NCBI GenBank assembly: GCA_949825045.1 | Contig: OX463824.1 | Location: forward strand, 30,040,001-30,104,000 | Reading direction: 5' to 3' | Length of the DNA stretch: 64,000 bases | From: Argyresthia goedartella | Taxonomy: Eukaryota; Arthropoda; Insecta; Lepidoptera; Argyresthiidae | Part shown: positions 1 to 11,410 of the stretch, piece by piece | Position numbering within the stretch: position 1 is the stretch's first letter | How the letters are laid out: each line of letters starts with the position of its first letter | Notes under the pieces: model-generated | The model's input: only the letters and a program-made list of their open reading frames with translations | What the model was told of the DNA's origin: nothing | The model's database searches: none | Translations under genes and position numbers: made by a program

Positions 1-245
1 AAGCTGGCCTGCCAGTCATACCTGGTTGGCTGAAGAACCTGTCTACCAAGAAGAGCCTAGGGTGCACCCGGGCCTTGCAGAGAGACAGGAGGTTGACGGG
101 ACCGAAGCACAGACCAGGTTAGATCGACTCCATTTACCTTAGCTCGGTGAATGGCCGACGTTCACACTTCTTGGCAACTGATCGCTACGCTACCTCGTAG
201 CTGATGGGCCCCTACGAGGTCATTAGGTGCTGAGAAGCCTGAACA
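1..245 (+). repeat. BEL 5' LTR, 3' portion only
   Basis: Positions 1-245 match 9644-9888 with one difference that I can find (G at 153, C at 9796). The LTR ends in CA at 244-245, and its beginning lies left of the window. Confidence 0.93.
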
Positions 246-249
246 ATTT

Positions 250-270
250 TGGTAGCTAGAGCGTGGTTTC
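250..270 (+). promoter_or_regulatory. candidate primer-binding site
   Basis: Four bases after the LTR end comes TGGTAGCTAGAG followed by GTGGTTTC nearby. This resembles the complement of the 3' end of initiator tRNA-Met (TGGTAGC AGAG ... GGTTTC) with one extra base. Position right behind the LTR is as expected for a primer site. The mismatch keeps this tentative. Confidence 0.45.
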
Positions 271-784
271 CTGAGATTTGCAGCCGTCAAGGGCTCCAGG
301 AACGCACGATTTGGGACTATCGATCTGTAGGTATAGGCGGTTAAGTAACTGGTTGGTTCCTATATCCACATAGATTGGTAGTATTGTAAGCTATAGGTCT
401 ATTGCTGGTAGTAGATAGACAGATATTGAATTGAAAATTGCATTGAATTACCAGTTAGTCAATCTATTAGTGGTCTAGTAATGCTATTGAAGAATGTTTT
501 GGTTAACATAGGCAGTTACATCTATTGATAGCAGGCTATTGCATTGTTTTCAGTTTATAGCAATTTATAACTTGAACTAATATTGACTATCTGTGTGTGT
601 TATAATGATAAAGGGAAACTAAATTGTATATACAGAATTTATATAGATATAAAACTCGGTTCCTATTGTTTAAGGAAAACAGCATTGTTTAAGTTGTGGT
701 TTAGGGTTCCCTCGTTTGGGTTGTAGACTGGAGGGTCCAATAAAATTGAGTTACTGCAAATTGTGAGTAAGTATCGTTCCGATC
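271..784 (+). other. BEL leader between primer site and gag
   Basis: Untranslated, AT-rich leader with no open frame of note, ending at the gag ATG at 785. No separate feature seen. Confidence 0.6.
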
Positions 785-2009
785 ATGTCGTTATCTGAAA
801 TCCAGAAGGGTGTTTCTAAGGAACTCAGATGGTTTTCCTCCGCACACGGTCTGATAGACCGTTTAGATAGGCATGATGTGGTATTGGAGCGGTCTATGGA
901 CGTTAAGGAACGTTACAACAGGGTGCTCGAATTGTCCGCGCAGGCGGAATCAGTTGATGGCTGCGCACCTGACAGGCTGTCACGGTTGATAGGGGATGTC
1001 GACCAATGTATGGAGATGGTAGCTGCTATCACGCAGAAGGCTGCGGACATACGTAGACAGCGCGAGTCCAGCCATGGTGGTGACATTGAAGCACCCCTGC
1101 CGCTTCAGGGTTCGGGGTCCAGGTTACCTGCCATAACTATGCCTACTTTTGACGGAGTGTCCGGTGAATGGATGAGCTTCATCAATCTGTTCGACAGTTT
1201 GGTGCACATGCGATCGGACATTACCAAGTCTGTCAAGATGGCTCAGCTGGTGGCAGCATTAAGGGGTGAGCCTAGGGAGCTGGTCGCTCATTTGACAGTT
1301 ACGGAGGGTAACTATGAAACGGCCAGGCAATTGTTGGTCAGACGTTACCATAACAAACGGAGGTTGGCCGATGCCCAACTGAACCGTTTGTTTAGTATCC
1401 CGGTTGTGAACAAGGTCGGGGCCATACAGACGGAGGTTTTGAACCCATTGTTGTCCGTCACCAAGGCTCTAGAGAATCTTGGACTTCCGGTTGGTGAATG
1501 GTCGTACCTACTGTTGTACATTGTACTTTCCCGCCTACCCGCTGACGTGCAGACTCGTTTCGAACAGTCTCACGGGAGGTCGGCCGAGGACCTGCCCGCC
1601 TTCTCCGACTTGGTCGGATTCTTGGAAGAGGAGGCTCGACGGGCAGAGAATTTGGGGTTGACGGTCACCCATCCTTCGGAGCCACAGAGAGCTGCCGGGA
1701 GCGCTGTGAGTAGGGGCCCTCCGACGAGGAAGGACCGCACCAAGCGGCAGTCATATGGGACTGTGAGTGCATTGACCCCACATAGTGAGACCTGCCCATG
1801 TTGTAGGCAGATTGGCCATGCTGTGGCCAATTGCAATAAGTTCGGGGAACTTAGGGTTCAGGGACGGCGCCGGATGGCCAAGCAGCGGAGCTGGTGTTTC
1901 CTGTGCCTCGGGCCACACATGGCTAGATAATGCACGCGCACAAAATTGTGCGGATATTGTGGTGGGGCCCACAACAATCTGTTGTGCATGAACCGGTCCG
2001 GCCAACAGC

Positions 2010-2333
2010 CACCACAGGGCCGTACCCAGGGTGACACGGCATGGGGCCCTGAGAATTCGTTTGCGACTCGGAGCGCAACTCAGGGGCCAATGTCCCCACG
2101 TGCACAGGGCGGTACTAGGGTGCAGGGCCGCACTCAGGGTCATCACATGGGGGGCCCTGAGTTTTCGGTTGCGACTCAGCATCCGACTCAGCGGGCAATG
2201 GGGCCACAAGCACGCAGCCACCCAGGGGTGCAGGGCCGCACTCAGGGTCATCACATGGGGGGCCCTGAGTTTTCGGTTGCGACTCAGCATCCGACTCAGC
2301 GGGACATTGGGTGTGTTCAGCGGGCCGTAACGG
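2010..2333 (+). repeat. three 108-bp tandem repeats inside gag
   Basis: The unit is 108 bp (36 codons, core GRTQGHHMGGPEFSVATQ). The last two copies share 78 bp that look identical (2118-2195 and 2226-2303). The first copy, near 2010-2117, is diverged. Because the period is a multiple of three, the frame is kept. Confidence 0.85.
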
Positions 2334-2522
2334 GCGGGTGGCATGGGACACCTTCGAGCTATGCGGATGCGGTTCGGACGCCGCCTCAGTTGTCGCCCCG
2401 CTCGTCGCCTCGTCCTCGTCGGTCGCATGTGATGTCCCCCCCGCTCATGGAGCGGCCACGGTTGAATTCACGCCCACCCCCCTTCGGGGGGCGTCGTAGG
2501 GTGGCAATGGAACCGGCGCGTG

Positions 2523-2530
2523 GGCCATTT
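2523..2530 (+). repeat. target-site duplication, left copy (GGCCATTT)
   Basis: GGCCATTT here is repeated exactly at 5336-5343, bracketing the antisense LINE. Discounting one copy leaves the BEL frame continuous. Confidence 0.9.
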
Positions 2531-2852
2531 CATATTCATATTCTTCATATTCTTTATTGCACAGAAAACATAGAAACACAGACAGTTACAATAAATTGTA
2601 TAGGCAAAGGCGAGCTTATCTCTAAAAAGAGATTTCTTCCAGCAAACCTAGGCAAGACAGGAGTGTTTGTGAAAAAGGACAGTCCTAGTGCGCAATAAAA
2701 CAGTATACATACGTACGAAAATTACTTTTAAAATATAAATAAAATATACCTAATAAAATATATATATATCTCAACTATATAATACACTAGATAGCATGCA
2801 CATATATAAACTACAAAATATCATACATATACTTACATAAATATGATACTAA
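2531..2852 (-). other. 3' UTR and tail of the BEL-resident LINE
   Basis: AT-rich 3' region. On the minus strand it contains a stretch around 2590-2690 that recurs in degenerate form near 37890-37990 and 52870-52940 (shared core: AGCTTATC/GATTTCTTCCAGC type), suggesting related LINE tails elsewhere in the window. Confidence 0.6.
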
Positions 2853-5335
2853 TTACGAAAGAGAAAGGAAATACGCTTTCAATCTTCTCTTAAAAGTGAA
2901 AATTGAGGGACTATCCCTAATAGTGCAGGGAAGTGCGTTCCACAGTCGGATTGCCCTTAACCTAAAAGAGTGTTTGTAGGCGGCAGTTTTATGCCGAGGA
3001 GTTGACAGGAGAGACACCGTGTGGGATCTCCGATTACTATTCCTGGGGAAAAGAAATTCAAAACGTTCTCGAAGATATGTGGGGTAGCGGGGATTTCGCA
3101 AAATATTGAATAGATAAGAGAGAATGTGCATATCACGGCGAAGACGGATCGGAAGCCATCCCAGCTCCTTGCGATACTGGGAGACATGGTCGTACTTGCG
3201 CAGCCCGTAGACAAACCGAATCCCAAGGTTTTGGAGTCGCTCGAGTTTATTCAGTTGTTTTTCGTTCGCACTGACCCAACAAGCATCCGCGTAGTCTATT
3301 AAAGGTAGTAGAAGGGACTGAACAAGGGTGATTTTAGTCTGCCGCGGCAGGAAGTACTGCAATCTCCGTAGGGAGTAAAATGACGCAAAGACTCGTCTGC
3401 TGACCTCACAAACATGGGGCGACCAGGACAGCAAGTTATCAAATATAACCCCAAGATTCTTAGCTTTCTCGCTGTAGGTGATTATCGTACCCTCATACAT
3501 CACAGGATCGACGGGGATATTTTGTATTGTGTTAATTGAGTGCCGTGTACCCATAATCATGGCTTGAGATTTTGCCGGGTTGACAAGCAGCCCATATGAA
3601 ATTGCCCATTTACTGATGTTATCGAGGTCAGCATTCAACGCCTCTATGGTCAGATTTACATCACTAAGAGAGAAGTGCCGATATATTTGAAGGTCATCTG
3701 CGTAGAGATGATAAGAAGAAGTAAGAACGTCGGAGATGGAGTTAATGAATACTGAGAAGAGAAGAGGAGAAAGGATACCATCCTGCGGAACACCCGCGGA
3801 AAGATTACACCAGTTCGTTGAGATCTCCTCAAACTTAATACGCTGCTGGCGGTCTCTCAGGTAGGAGTCAAACCAGAGAGCCGAGTGCGAGGAGACTCTG
3901 AGCGATTTTAGAATTTCAACCAGGATATCGAAATCGACGCAGTTGAAGGCGCTACTGAAATCAAGCAGTGTGAGAACCGTAAGCTGCTTCTGATCCATGG
4001 CTAATTGAATGTCATCGGTGACTTTAAGCAATGCCGTGGTAGTACTGTGACCCGGCCTGAAACCTGATTGATATGGATTTAATAAGTTTCTAGAGGAAAG
4101 GTATGAGGAGAGCTGACAGTGAACAATTGATTCTAGGACTTTGGAAAGGATAGGCAGAATAGATATGGGACGAAAATCATTAAAGGAGACGGGATTGGAC
4201 GATTTAGGTAGGGGAATCACAAGTGCCTTTTTCCACTGAGAGGGGAAGCAACCTTGTTCAAGCGATACATTAATTATGTGGGTAATGATCGGTAACAGCT
4301 CCTCAATGATACAGGTTATCATCTGAGAACAGATCTTGTCCTCACCAATGGCTTTCGACGAGATCGCTAAGATTGCCCTCCTTACTGCGCCGATTCCGAC
4401 ACGGTTGAAGTTGAAGGGTGAGTTGTGGGCTGCGGTCTTGGACCGTAGGTTACGAAGGGTAGCTTCCTTGACGAGGGGGTCCATCACGACTGGGGGATTA
4501 GCAAAATAATTGTTGAGACCGTTGAGGTTGACATTTCCAGCAGCCAAGTCCTGGGACTTACCTACACCAAGAGTCTTCAGGAATTTCCAAACCTGTGCTG
4601 GAGTATAGCTCTCAATACACTCGTAGATATGACGACGTTTGGCATCACGACACAGACGAGTGCAACGATTGCGGAGGCGTTTGAAAAATAAAAGATTCTC
4701 GTCGGTCGGATCCACCTTATATCTACTCTTGGCACGGTTTCTCTTGGCCATCAGGCTCTTGATGGTGTCAGTAAGCCACGGCGCAGGAAGGTGCTTAACC
4801 TTAACCCTCTTGACCGGAGCGTGCTTATCAAACAAGCTCAGGACAACAGAGTTAAAGTTTTGGACTTTGTCTTCAACGGTCTCGCTACCAACAACAGAGG
4901 ACCAGTCGACGGATGCGGCATCTGATTTAAGGGAGTTAAGATCCATGCCCTTGAAGCTACGTATGTCGAGGAATTTAGCTGCACGCTTGGGAGGCCTTAA
5001 CTTGAATGAGAGGTAAATCAAATCGTGATAGGAGAAGGGTGCGTTAAGTTGGCCATGCACAGCAACCTTGGATAAGTTAGAAGTAATCATCAGATCTAGA
5101 AGAGAGGGGGTGCAGTGTGGTTGAAAGTGGGTGGCACCCAGGGGAAGGATGTGTAAGTTTAATGAACTTACAAGAGATGTGAGCTTTGCCGAGCGAACGT
5201 TATTTTTGAGAAGGCAAGTGTTAAAGTCGCCGAGAATCAGGGTGTCGCTATAAAGAGGAGTCAGATCATTGAGAAGGGTTTCAAATGAGTTAAAATAGTC
5301 AATGCGAAGAGAGGGGCTATAATAGACACCCAGAA
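2853..5335 (-). CDS. LINE ORF2 fragment: endonuclease C-terminus and reverse transcriptase
   Basis: Open for about 827 codons on the minus strand, with no internal stop seen. There is no start at the truncated end; the first ATG is at 5088-5090, but the frame is open above it and encodes the endonuclease end (ILGDFNTCLL, then SLLDLMI and a SYHDLIY equivalent of the SDH box). The reverse transcriptase carries FRPISILPILSK, SGFRPGHSTTTALL, LLDFSSAFNCVD and the catalytic YADDLQIY. The family motif GVPQGS reads GVPQDG, a substitution that may impair activity. The C-terminal region (LERLQNLGIRFVYG, RLWNALPCTIR) fits CR1/L2-type LINEs. As a 5'-truncated copy it lacks ORF1 and the endonuclease start, so it should not be autonomous. 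Confidence 0.9.
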
Positions 5336-5343
5336 GGCCATTT
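5336..5343 (+). repeat. target-site duplication, right copy (GGCCATTT)
   Basis: Exact partner of 2523-2530. Confidence 0.9.
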
Positions 5344-8300
5344 GTACAATGGGACCCTCTGGCGTATAGCTGCCTACCTGATCGGTTACAGGCACAGTGG
5401 GGCCCCGGGGGTCCTCGCTAGGAATTTGCGGCCCAACCATTGGTTGCCCCCCAACCGGAGACGGTGGTGTTACCGATCGCCTCTGTGCTTGTTTGGGATT
5501 TGGCGGGCAACCCAACATACGTTCGCGCCCTATTAGATTCTGGAGCTCAGGGCTGCATTGTATCGAACGATTTAGCAAAATGGTTGGGCCTCAAGGTAAA
5601 TAGGTATAATAAATCAATACGGGACGTGGGGAATGTTACGGTTACGAATGTAGTTGGTCAATCGGTGATCACGTTCTCTCCACGTTATGACATTTTGACA
5701 AAAACATCCGTGCAAGCTTTAGTAATGACGCATGTCATGGGCAGACACCCCTTGGTGAAGTTGAATCCGGCCGTTCGATTCCTGACATCAGGACTCAAGT
5801 TGGCGGATCCCGATTTTGACACTCCAGCCCCGGTCGACCTGCTACTGGGAGCAGACGTTCTGGGTAGGTTTCTGTTGTCGGATCGGCGAGTTCTTCAGCC
5901 GGACGGGTTGATTGCTGTGGATACTAAGTTTGGTCACGTGATCATGGGTCCGGCATTGCCAATGGTTAGGCCTGCCGAGTCAGATGGCATACTTATTGGC
6001 TCAGCGTTGTCAGACGTTATCCAACGTTTCTGGGAGATAGAGGAACCTCCCACCGTTCTTCGAGTCGACGCAGACGAAGAAGAGTGCGAGTTGTTTTACC
6101 AGAATAGTACTGGTCGCCTTCGTTCTGGTCGTTTTGTAACTCGACTGCCTTTCAGGGCCGATCGACCGCCACTAGGAGAATCTAGGAAGATGGCTGAGAC
6201 GAGATTGATGTCGATGGAGCATAGGATGACAAGGGACGCCGTATTTAAACAAAAATATGTTGATTTCATGAGGGAGTATGAGTCGTTAGGACACATGTCG
6301 GTATCGGGTGTGGACTGGAGATCTGAGGATCATTGTTTCCTTCCACACCATGCCGTCCTACGAACCCCTACCGGCAAGATTCGAGTTGTTTTTGATGGGT
6401 CAGCACCTACTTCGAACGGGATGTCCCTGAATCAGTGTCTACATTCGGGACCGAAGTTGAGCCGTGATATTTCGGATATTCTCACAAGCTTTCGGAGGCA
6501 CCAGATTGTATTTGTCGCAGACATTCGGATGATGTTTAGGCAAACGGTAATTCATCCGGCTGACAGAAGGTATCAGTTGATACTTTGGCGTGAGTCCACG
6601 GCCGAGCCAGTCAAGGTCTATGAGTTGAACACGAACACGTATGGGTTACGGTCTAGCCCGTATTTGGCGATGCGTACCCTGCGGGAGTTGGCGTCGCGTG
6701 ACCGTGTGAGCTATCCTAGAGCCGCCGCTATCCTGGAGCAAGATTTGTACGTCGATGACGTCTGCACAGGGGCAGCCAGTGTAGAGGAAGCTCTGGACCG
6801 ACGTGACGAGCTCATTCAATTGCTGGAACGAGGCGGCTATGAACTACGCAAGTGGATGTCCAACTCCCCTGAGTTGATGGCTGGTCTCCCAGATGAGTTT
6901 CAACAAGACCCGCACGTTTTTGAGAATCCTGACAACCCTAACATGTTGTCAGTGCTTGGAATTCAGTACCGGCCCGTCCATGATGAGTTTACCTATCGGG
7001 TGGTTTTAGAAACACCGAAGGCCTGGACGAAGCGGTCAGTACTGTCAACGATTGCGAGAACGTTCGACCCAAATGGATGGATTTCTCCAGTCACCTTTGC
7101 TCTCAAATGTTTTATGCAAAGGCTATGGGCGGCTCAGTTGACCTGGGACACCCACCTCTCAGGTGATTTGTTGACTGATTGGACGCGAATGTTCACCTCG
7201 CTATCGGATATAAATAATGTATCGCTGCCGAGGAAATTGGTCCCTGCTGGGGATTACAGGGCAACCCTTCACGGGTTTTGTGATGCCTCTGAACGAGGGT
7301 TTGCGGCAGCGGTTTATTTGCGAACCGTCACCTCCACCGGGGAGGTCGACGTGCGTTTGGTTTTGGCAAAAAGCAAGGTAGCGCCTATTCGGACAAGGAT
7401 GACGATTCCAAAACTGGAACTGTCCGGGGCTGCTCTTTTGACCAAACTTTTGAATCACACTCTAACAGTGTTGCGTGGGTCAGTGGTTTTGGAGGATACG
7501 GTGTACGCGTGGACGGACAGCCAGATTGTTTTGTGCTGGCTGAAGGCTTCGGTCCATAACTTAGAGGTTTTTGTTGCGAACCGTGTCTCCCAGATTGTGT
7601 CGTCTGAGGTCCCACTGACCTGGAGACATGTACCAGGAGAATTGAACCCGTCTGATTGTGCATCCAGGGGATGTCGGGCTCCTGAACTCGTTAGACACCA
7701 TTTGTGGTGGGGACCACCCTGGCTTGCCAGGAGAGAATCGGACTGGCCCCACAGCCATGTAGTAGTATCTGCGGATCATGGCCCCAGAGCGGCCGTGCAT
7801 GTTACCCAGAAGGCTGAGGACCCTGACGCCGGGTTTCTGCTGGACCGGTATAGCTCACTTGACAAGTTGATAAACGTGTCCACTTGGATTAGGAGATTCG
7901 CTCGAAATTGTCGTACTCCTCGCGATCAGCGAACGTTGAACCCTATTCTGACTCCGGCAGAGCGAAACGAGTCGCTACTGAATTTGGTCCGGTTGGTACA
8001 GTCCTCGAAGTTTGGGGCAGAATTGGAGATTATACGAAGTGGACGTTCGAAATTGAAGGGAGCCGTCGCGCGTCTCAACCCCTTTGTTGATTCGACCGGG
8101 TTACTTCGGGTAGGAGGAAGATTGCGCAATGCGAATCTGTCGTATTCGGCTCGTCACCCACTTCTGCTCCCCAAGGGGGGACAGTTAGTTGAATTGCTGG
8201 TGACTGATCGTCATATTAAAAACGCGCATGCCGGCTGTAACGCGTTGTTGGCCACGCTCCAGCGGGAGTTTTGGATCTTATCTGCCCGCCGTGTCATACG

Positions 8301-9312
8301 GAACATCGTGTTTCGGTGCATGCCTTGTTATCGACTTAAGGCTGCCACGATGCAACCTCTCATGGGGGACTTGCCCCCTGATCGTGTGAATGAGGTCAGA
8401 CCGTTTTCAGGTGTTGGTACGGATTTTGCCGGACCGTTTATGGTGAACAGTTCACGATTGCGTACCGCTAAGCAATACAAGGCGTACCTATGTGTGTTTG
8501 TTTGTTTATCCACCAAGGCGGTACATCTCGAGCTCGTTGCTGATCTCTCGACAGAGGCTTTCATTGCTTGTTTGGATAGGTTTGTTTCTCGAAGGGGACT
8601 TCCAACTTTGATCCGCTCTGATAACGGCACTAACTACGTCGGTGCGGAACGATACTTACGAGAGATAGACAACTTTTTGAATGTAAATAAAGTGGATATT
8701 GAAACGGCCCTCTCCCGTCGGGGTATACAGTGGACCTTCAGCCCACCGAGTTGCCCCCACTGGGGTGGGATTTTTGAGGCCGTAGTTAAGTCAGCTAAGA
8801 CGCACTTGGGGCGTATAGTAGGTCAGACCGCGCTGACTTTTGAGGAGCTCGCGACATTGTTTTGTAAGATCTAGGCCGTTCTCAATTCGCGACCGTTGTG
8901 TCCGCTCAGCTCGGATCCAAATGACCTGGAGGCTCTGACCCCAGGCCATTTCTTGATAGGACAGCCACTTAACGCGTTGCCCGAGCACCCCTTCGAGGGA
9001 GTGAAATTGTATCGGTTGTCAAGGTATCAGATGTTGCAGCAGTTTACTCAGAATTTCTGGAAGCGTTGGTCGCTCGAGTATCTGCATATCTTACAACAGC
9101 GCCTTAAGTGGACTGACAAAACCAGCCCCCCTAGTGTTGGTGACCTCGTTCTGGTTAAGGATGCTAACCTACCGCCACTACGTTGGCGCAGGGGGCGCAT
9201 TGTTAACTTGTTCCCTGGCAAGGACGGGACCCCCCGGTCTGCGGAGGTTCTAGTAGGAGGCTCGGTTCTAAAACGAGTGGTAGCAACGTTGTCTCGGCTG
9301 CCCGTAGATTAG
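5344..9312 (+). pseudogene. pol: BEL/Pao pol: protease, RT, RNase H, integrase (two nonsense codons)
   Basis: Enzymatic part of the polyprotein. The frame enters in phase from gag, meets TAG at 5419-5421, then runs open from 5440 to TAG at 8872-8874 and on in the same frame to 9312. Counting from 5440: aspartic protease DSG at 33-35; Pao reverse transcriptase with TGKIRVVFDGSA and catalytic YVDD at 437-440; RNase H from about residue 605 (FCDAS, D615; WTDSQ); integrase with an N-terminal zinc-binding HxxxxH-CxxC region (CMPCYRL) and catalytic triad D995, D1061, E1113. After the last stop the frame encodes the Pao C-terminal extension (LTPGHFLIGQPLN, DLVLVKD). All key catalytic residues are present; the defects are the stops and the LINE. 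Confidence 0.93.
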
Positions 9313-9340
9313 GGGACAGGTGGGTGCCTGTCCGGGCGGG
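9313..9340 (+). other. purine-rich tract region before 3' LTR
   Basis: Between the pol stop and the LTR lie AGGGGACAGG and GGGCGGG. The second abuts the TG that I take as LTR start, so it is the likelier plus-strand primer; a TG at 9321 behind the first is the alternative. Confidence 0.55.
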
Positions 9341-9888
9341 TGATTGTTCGATTCCAAATCGATATTCGATCGATGGTTTCGGAACGGCCATTTTGAATTT
9401 GACGTTGCTGCCAACCTAGCAGGTTTTTGACAACTGACAGACGAAAGCTCTCGCAATGTAAACGCGCTTTGATAGGGTATTGAAATTAAATCGCAAGCCA
9501 TCTGGAATGTATTCGGGTTTCCCTCAGGATTGTCTATATAGCTGAGTGTGTTGTGGTTCCCCGAACCAGATAAAGTTCGCATTTACGTGGCCGATTGGGT
9601 TTTACCACGTAACATAACCTGTGTTGGAACACTGTGCTCATTGAAGCTGGCCTGCCAGTCATACCTGGTTGGCTGAAGAACCTGTCTACCAAGAAGAGCC
9701 TAGGGTGCACCCGGGCCTTGCAGAGAGACAGGAGGTTGACGGGACCGAAGCACAGACCAGGTTAGATCGACTCCATTTACCTTAGCTCGGTGAATCGCCG
9801 ACGTTCACACTTCTTGGCAACTGATCGCTACGCTACCTCGTAGCTGATGGGCCCCTACGAGGTCATTAGGTGCTGAGAAGCCTGAACA
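9341..9888 (+). repeat. BEL 3' LTR, complete
   Basis: Starts TGATTG and ends GAACA (TG...CA ends), about 548 bp. Positions 9644-9888 match the partial 5' LTR. The exact start (9341 or 9321) cannot be settled because the left end of the other LTR is outside the window. Confidence 0.85.
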
Positions 9889-10650
9889 GGCGTTAACGCT
9901 TGAATCCTTCGTTACGCTTAGGATTCTAACTTAGAATCCCTTGCTTCGCTCAGGATTCGATCGTAGAATCCTTTCCTTCACGTAAATACATGATTTTGCT
10001 CCCTTGTGACACAAATAACTATAATTTCTCCCAAAATGTATTTAAAATTAGTAGGGAAATCCATTTTAGTAATAAGTTTAAGGGGCTGTGGGAGACAGGT
10101 GTCTAAAATAGGTTAAACCCGTGCCGTGGACCTCCTGGCCTCTACCACCCGAGGTACAGAGATGTGTGAAAATAACATTGGTAGGTACTTTTTAAATAAA
10201 CAATAAAATATACTAAAATTACTAAAATTTGCTATAAAAAGTAAGTGCGATTGAAAATTTTATCTAAAATACTATTAATTGTATTGAGTGCTACGGCTAT
10301 GACAGTCTAATATTTAAAAGTCAGTTTATTTAGTTACTTAGTTAGTTTTTGAGGCCTTGAGAATTCATTGTCAGTACTCTATAATGAATTATAAAATAAC
10401 ATGTAATTTTGATTCTAATGGAATGCTTATTATAATGTTATTTCTGATGTATTGTTTGATGAATTAAATTTATTTTATACTTAATAGCCTTGAATTTTTA
10501 TTTTATTAATATTAACACGTGTTGGTGTAAATCGTAAGTTGTTATGGTTACATAAATAAATCTAAATCTAAAATAAGAGTAAATGGGGGTTCTTTGTATG
10601 CAAATTTTAAATAGTTTATTCAACAATAACTATAAATAACAAAAAAAAAA
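9889..10650. other. right flank of BEL; no gene seen
   Basis: AT-rich flank. The first 100 bp hold repeated inverted GAATCC/GGATTC blocks (9901-9970). A poly-A run sits at 10640-10651 just before a helicase fragment. Target duplication of the BEL element cannot be tested because its left flank is outside the window. Confidence 0.5.
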
Positions 10651-10651
10651 A

Positions 10652-10876
10652 CCCCGACTCATTGAATTGCAAGGAAGTCCAGTAGAAAACGTTGCCGTAT
10701 ATCTGGGCAGCAAATTATTTGCAAAAGGTCAATCATATGTAGCTCTAAGTCACGTAAACAATTTACAAGGTGTTGCAATTTGTGAACTAAATCAGAAAAA
10801 ACTATGCATGCATGACAAATCGGCTTTGGCAGAATTGCAAAGATTAAAATGTGGAAGACAATCTGTGTCTCACTAA
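10652..10876 (+). pseudogene. Helitron/PIF1-type helicase C-terminal fragment
   Basis: About 74 codons, ending in a TAA at 10874-10876. The sequence VENVAVYLGSKLF, then GQSYVALSHVNN and a C-terminal CELNQKKL match the last conserved helicase motif of PIF1 helicases, including those fused to Helitron Rep proteins (family form GQ-YVALSR-V; here the Arg is His). Everything upstream, including the Walker motifs and Rep domain, is missing, and the frame is preceded by a poly-A run. It could be from a Helitron or a PIF1-like gene; an isolated tail points to a mobile-element remnant. Confidence 0.65.
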
Positions 10877-10904
10877 TACATTATTTCTGACTCGTGTGCA
10901 GCAT

Positions 10905-11410
10905 CACCAAAATCCGTCCACCGGTTTGAGCGCCTACACCACCTATTTCGTCGTCTCTGACTTATACCATATAACCAATATCTATCCACCCATTTGAGCG
11001 CCAGGGTGCCACAGATGGACACACCGATAGACGCACACACAGACACACCCCCATACACACACACACACATCCTCTCACACACACACAGCCAGAGAGACGT
11101 CTCAAACCAATAACAACACTCATATTTTTCGTCATCTGGGATTAAAAAGTCTAAAATTTGGTTGACTTGTGTCCTTGTTAAGCTAACAAGTTTTGAACTA
11201 CTAAACCGATTTTGATAAATCATAGCTAAGAACTATCGCGGGGAAGTATACCATAATTTACAAAAAAAACACATTAAAATCCGTCCATCCGCTTGAGCTT
11301 TAAAGTGCCACAGACAGACATACACACAGACACAAACACAGACAAACAGACAGACAGACACTTCAAACTTATAACACCGTTATTTTGGTCGTTGGGGGTT
11401 ACAAAAATAA
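10905..11410. repeat. two related repeats rich in CAGACA/CACACA
   Basis: AAAATCCGTCCA...TTGAGCG...GTGCCACAGA followed by ACACAGACA runs occurs at about 10910-11130 and again, more compactly, at 11275-11400. Both end in a TTCAAAC-TATAAC block. These look like two copies of one dispersed repeat with an internal microsatellite. No coding capacity is supported. Confidence 0.6.

Larger units (their letters stand above)
785..2530 (+). pseudogene. gag: BEL/Pao gag region with one nonsense codon, interrupted by LINE
   Basis: Structural polyprotein of the retrotransposon, expected to form the particle and bind RNA. Residues about 100-200 carry the Pao gag-like domain (ITMPTFDGVSGEWMSF, then VAALRGEPRELVAHL). 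Zinc knuckles follow: CPCCRQIGHAVANC near residue 340, then a cluster split by a TAA at 1928-1930 and resuming as LCGYCGGAHNNLLC. The reading frame is the same on both sides of the stop, so this is a point nonsense change, not a frameshift. Downstream lie three 36-residue G/Q/P-rich repeats. The frame then runs into the LINE at 2531 and resumes in phase at 5344 once the LINE and one target-site copy are discounted. Confidence 0.9.
2531..5335 (-). mobile_element. 5'-truncated CR1/L2-like LINE inside BEL
   Basis: A 2.8-kb non-LTR retrotransposon in antisense to the BEL element. Its 3' end is at 2531, with a polyadenylation-like AATAAA and a short repetitive tail of GAATAT type. Its 5' end is cut inside the endonuclease at 5335. 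Flanking 8-bp duplications are exact. It lies between gag and protease of the host retrotransposon, so it post-dates that BEL copy. Confidence 0.93.
1..9888 (+). mobile_element. BEL/Pao LTR retrotransposon, 5' edge cut by window
   Basis: Nearly complete BEL/Pao-type element. In order: partial 5' LTR, leader, gag with zinc knuckles, aspartic protease, reverse transcriptase, RNase H, integrase, C-terminal integrase extension, purine-rich tract and 3' LTR. The protease-RT-RNase H-integrase order and the gag-like DUF1759-type domain are typical of Pao/BEL. The coding frame is broken only by three in-frame stops (1928-1930, 5419-5421, 8872-8874) and by a foreign LINE at 2531-5335. I see no other frameshift. 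The comparable LTR parts differ at one of 245 bases by eye, so the insertion is recent. The copy as it stands cannot make a complete Gag-Pol without stop suppression and loss of the LINE. Confidence 0.95.

Noticed and set aside
1751..2428. 225-codon antisense open frame in gag
   Set aside because: Shadow frame over the GC-rich gag repeats; its repeats mirror those of the sense frame.
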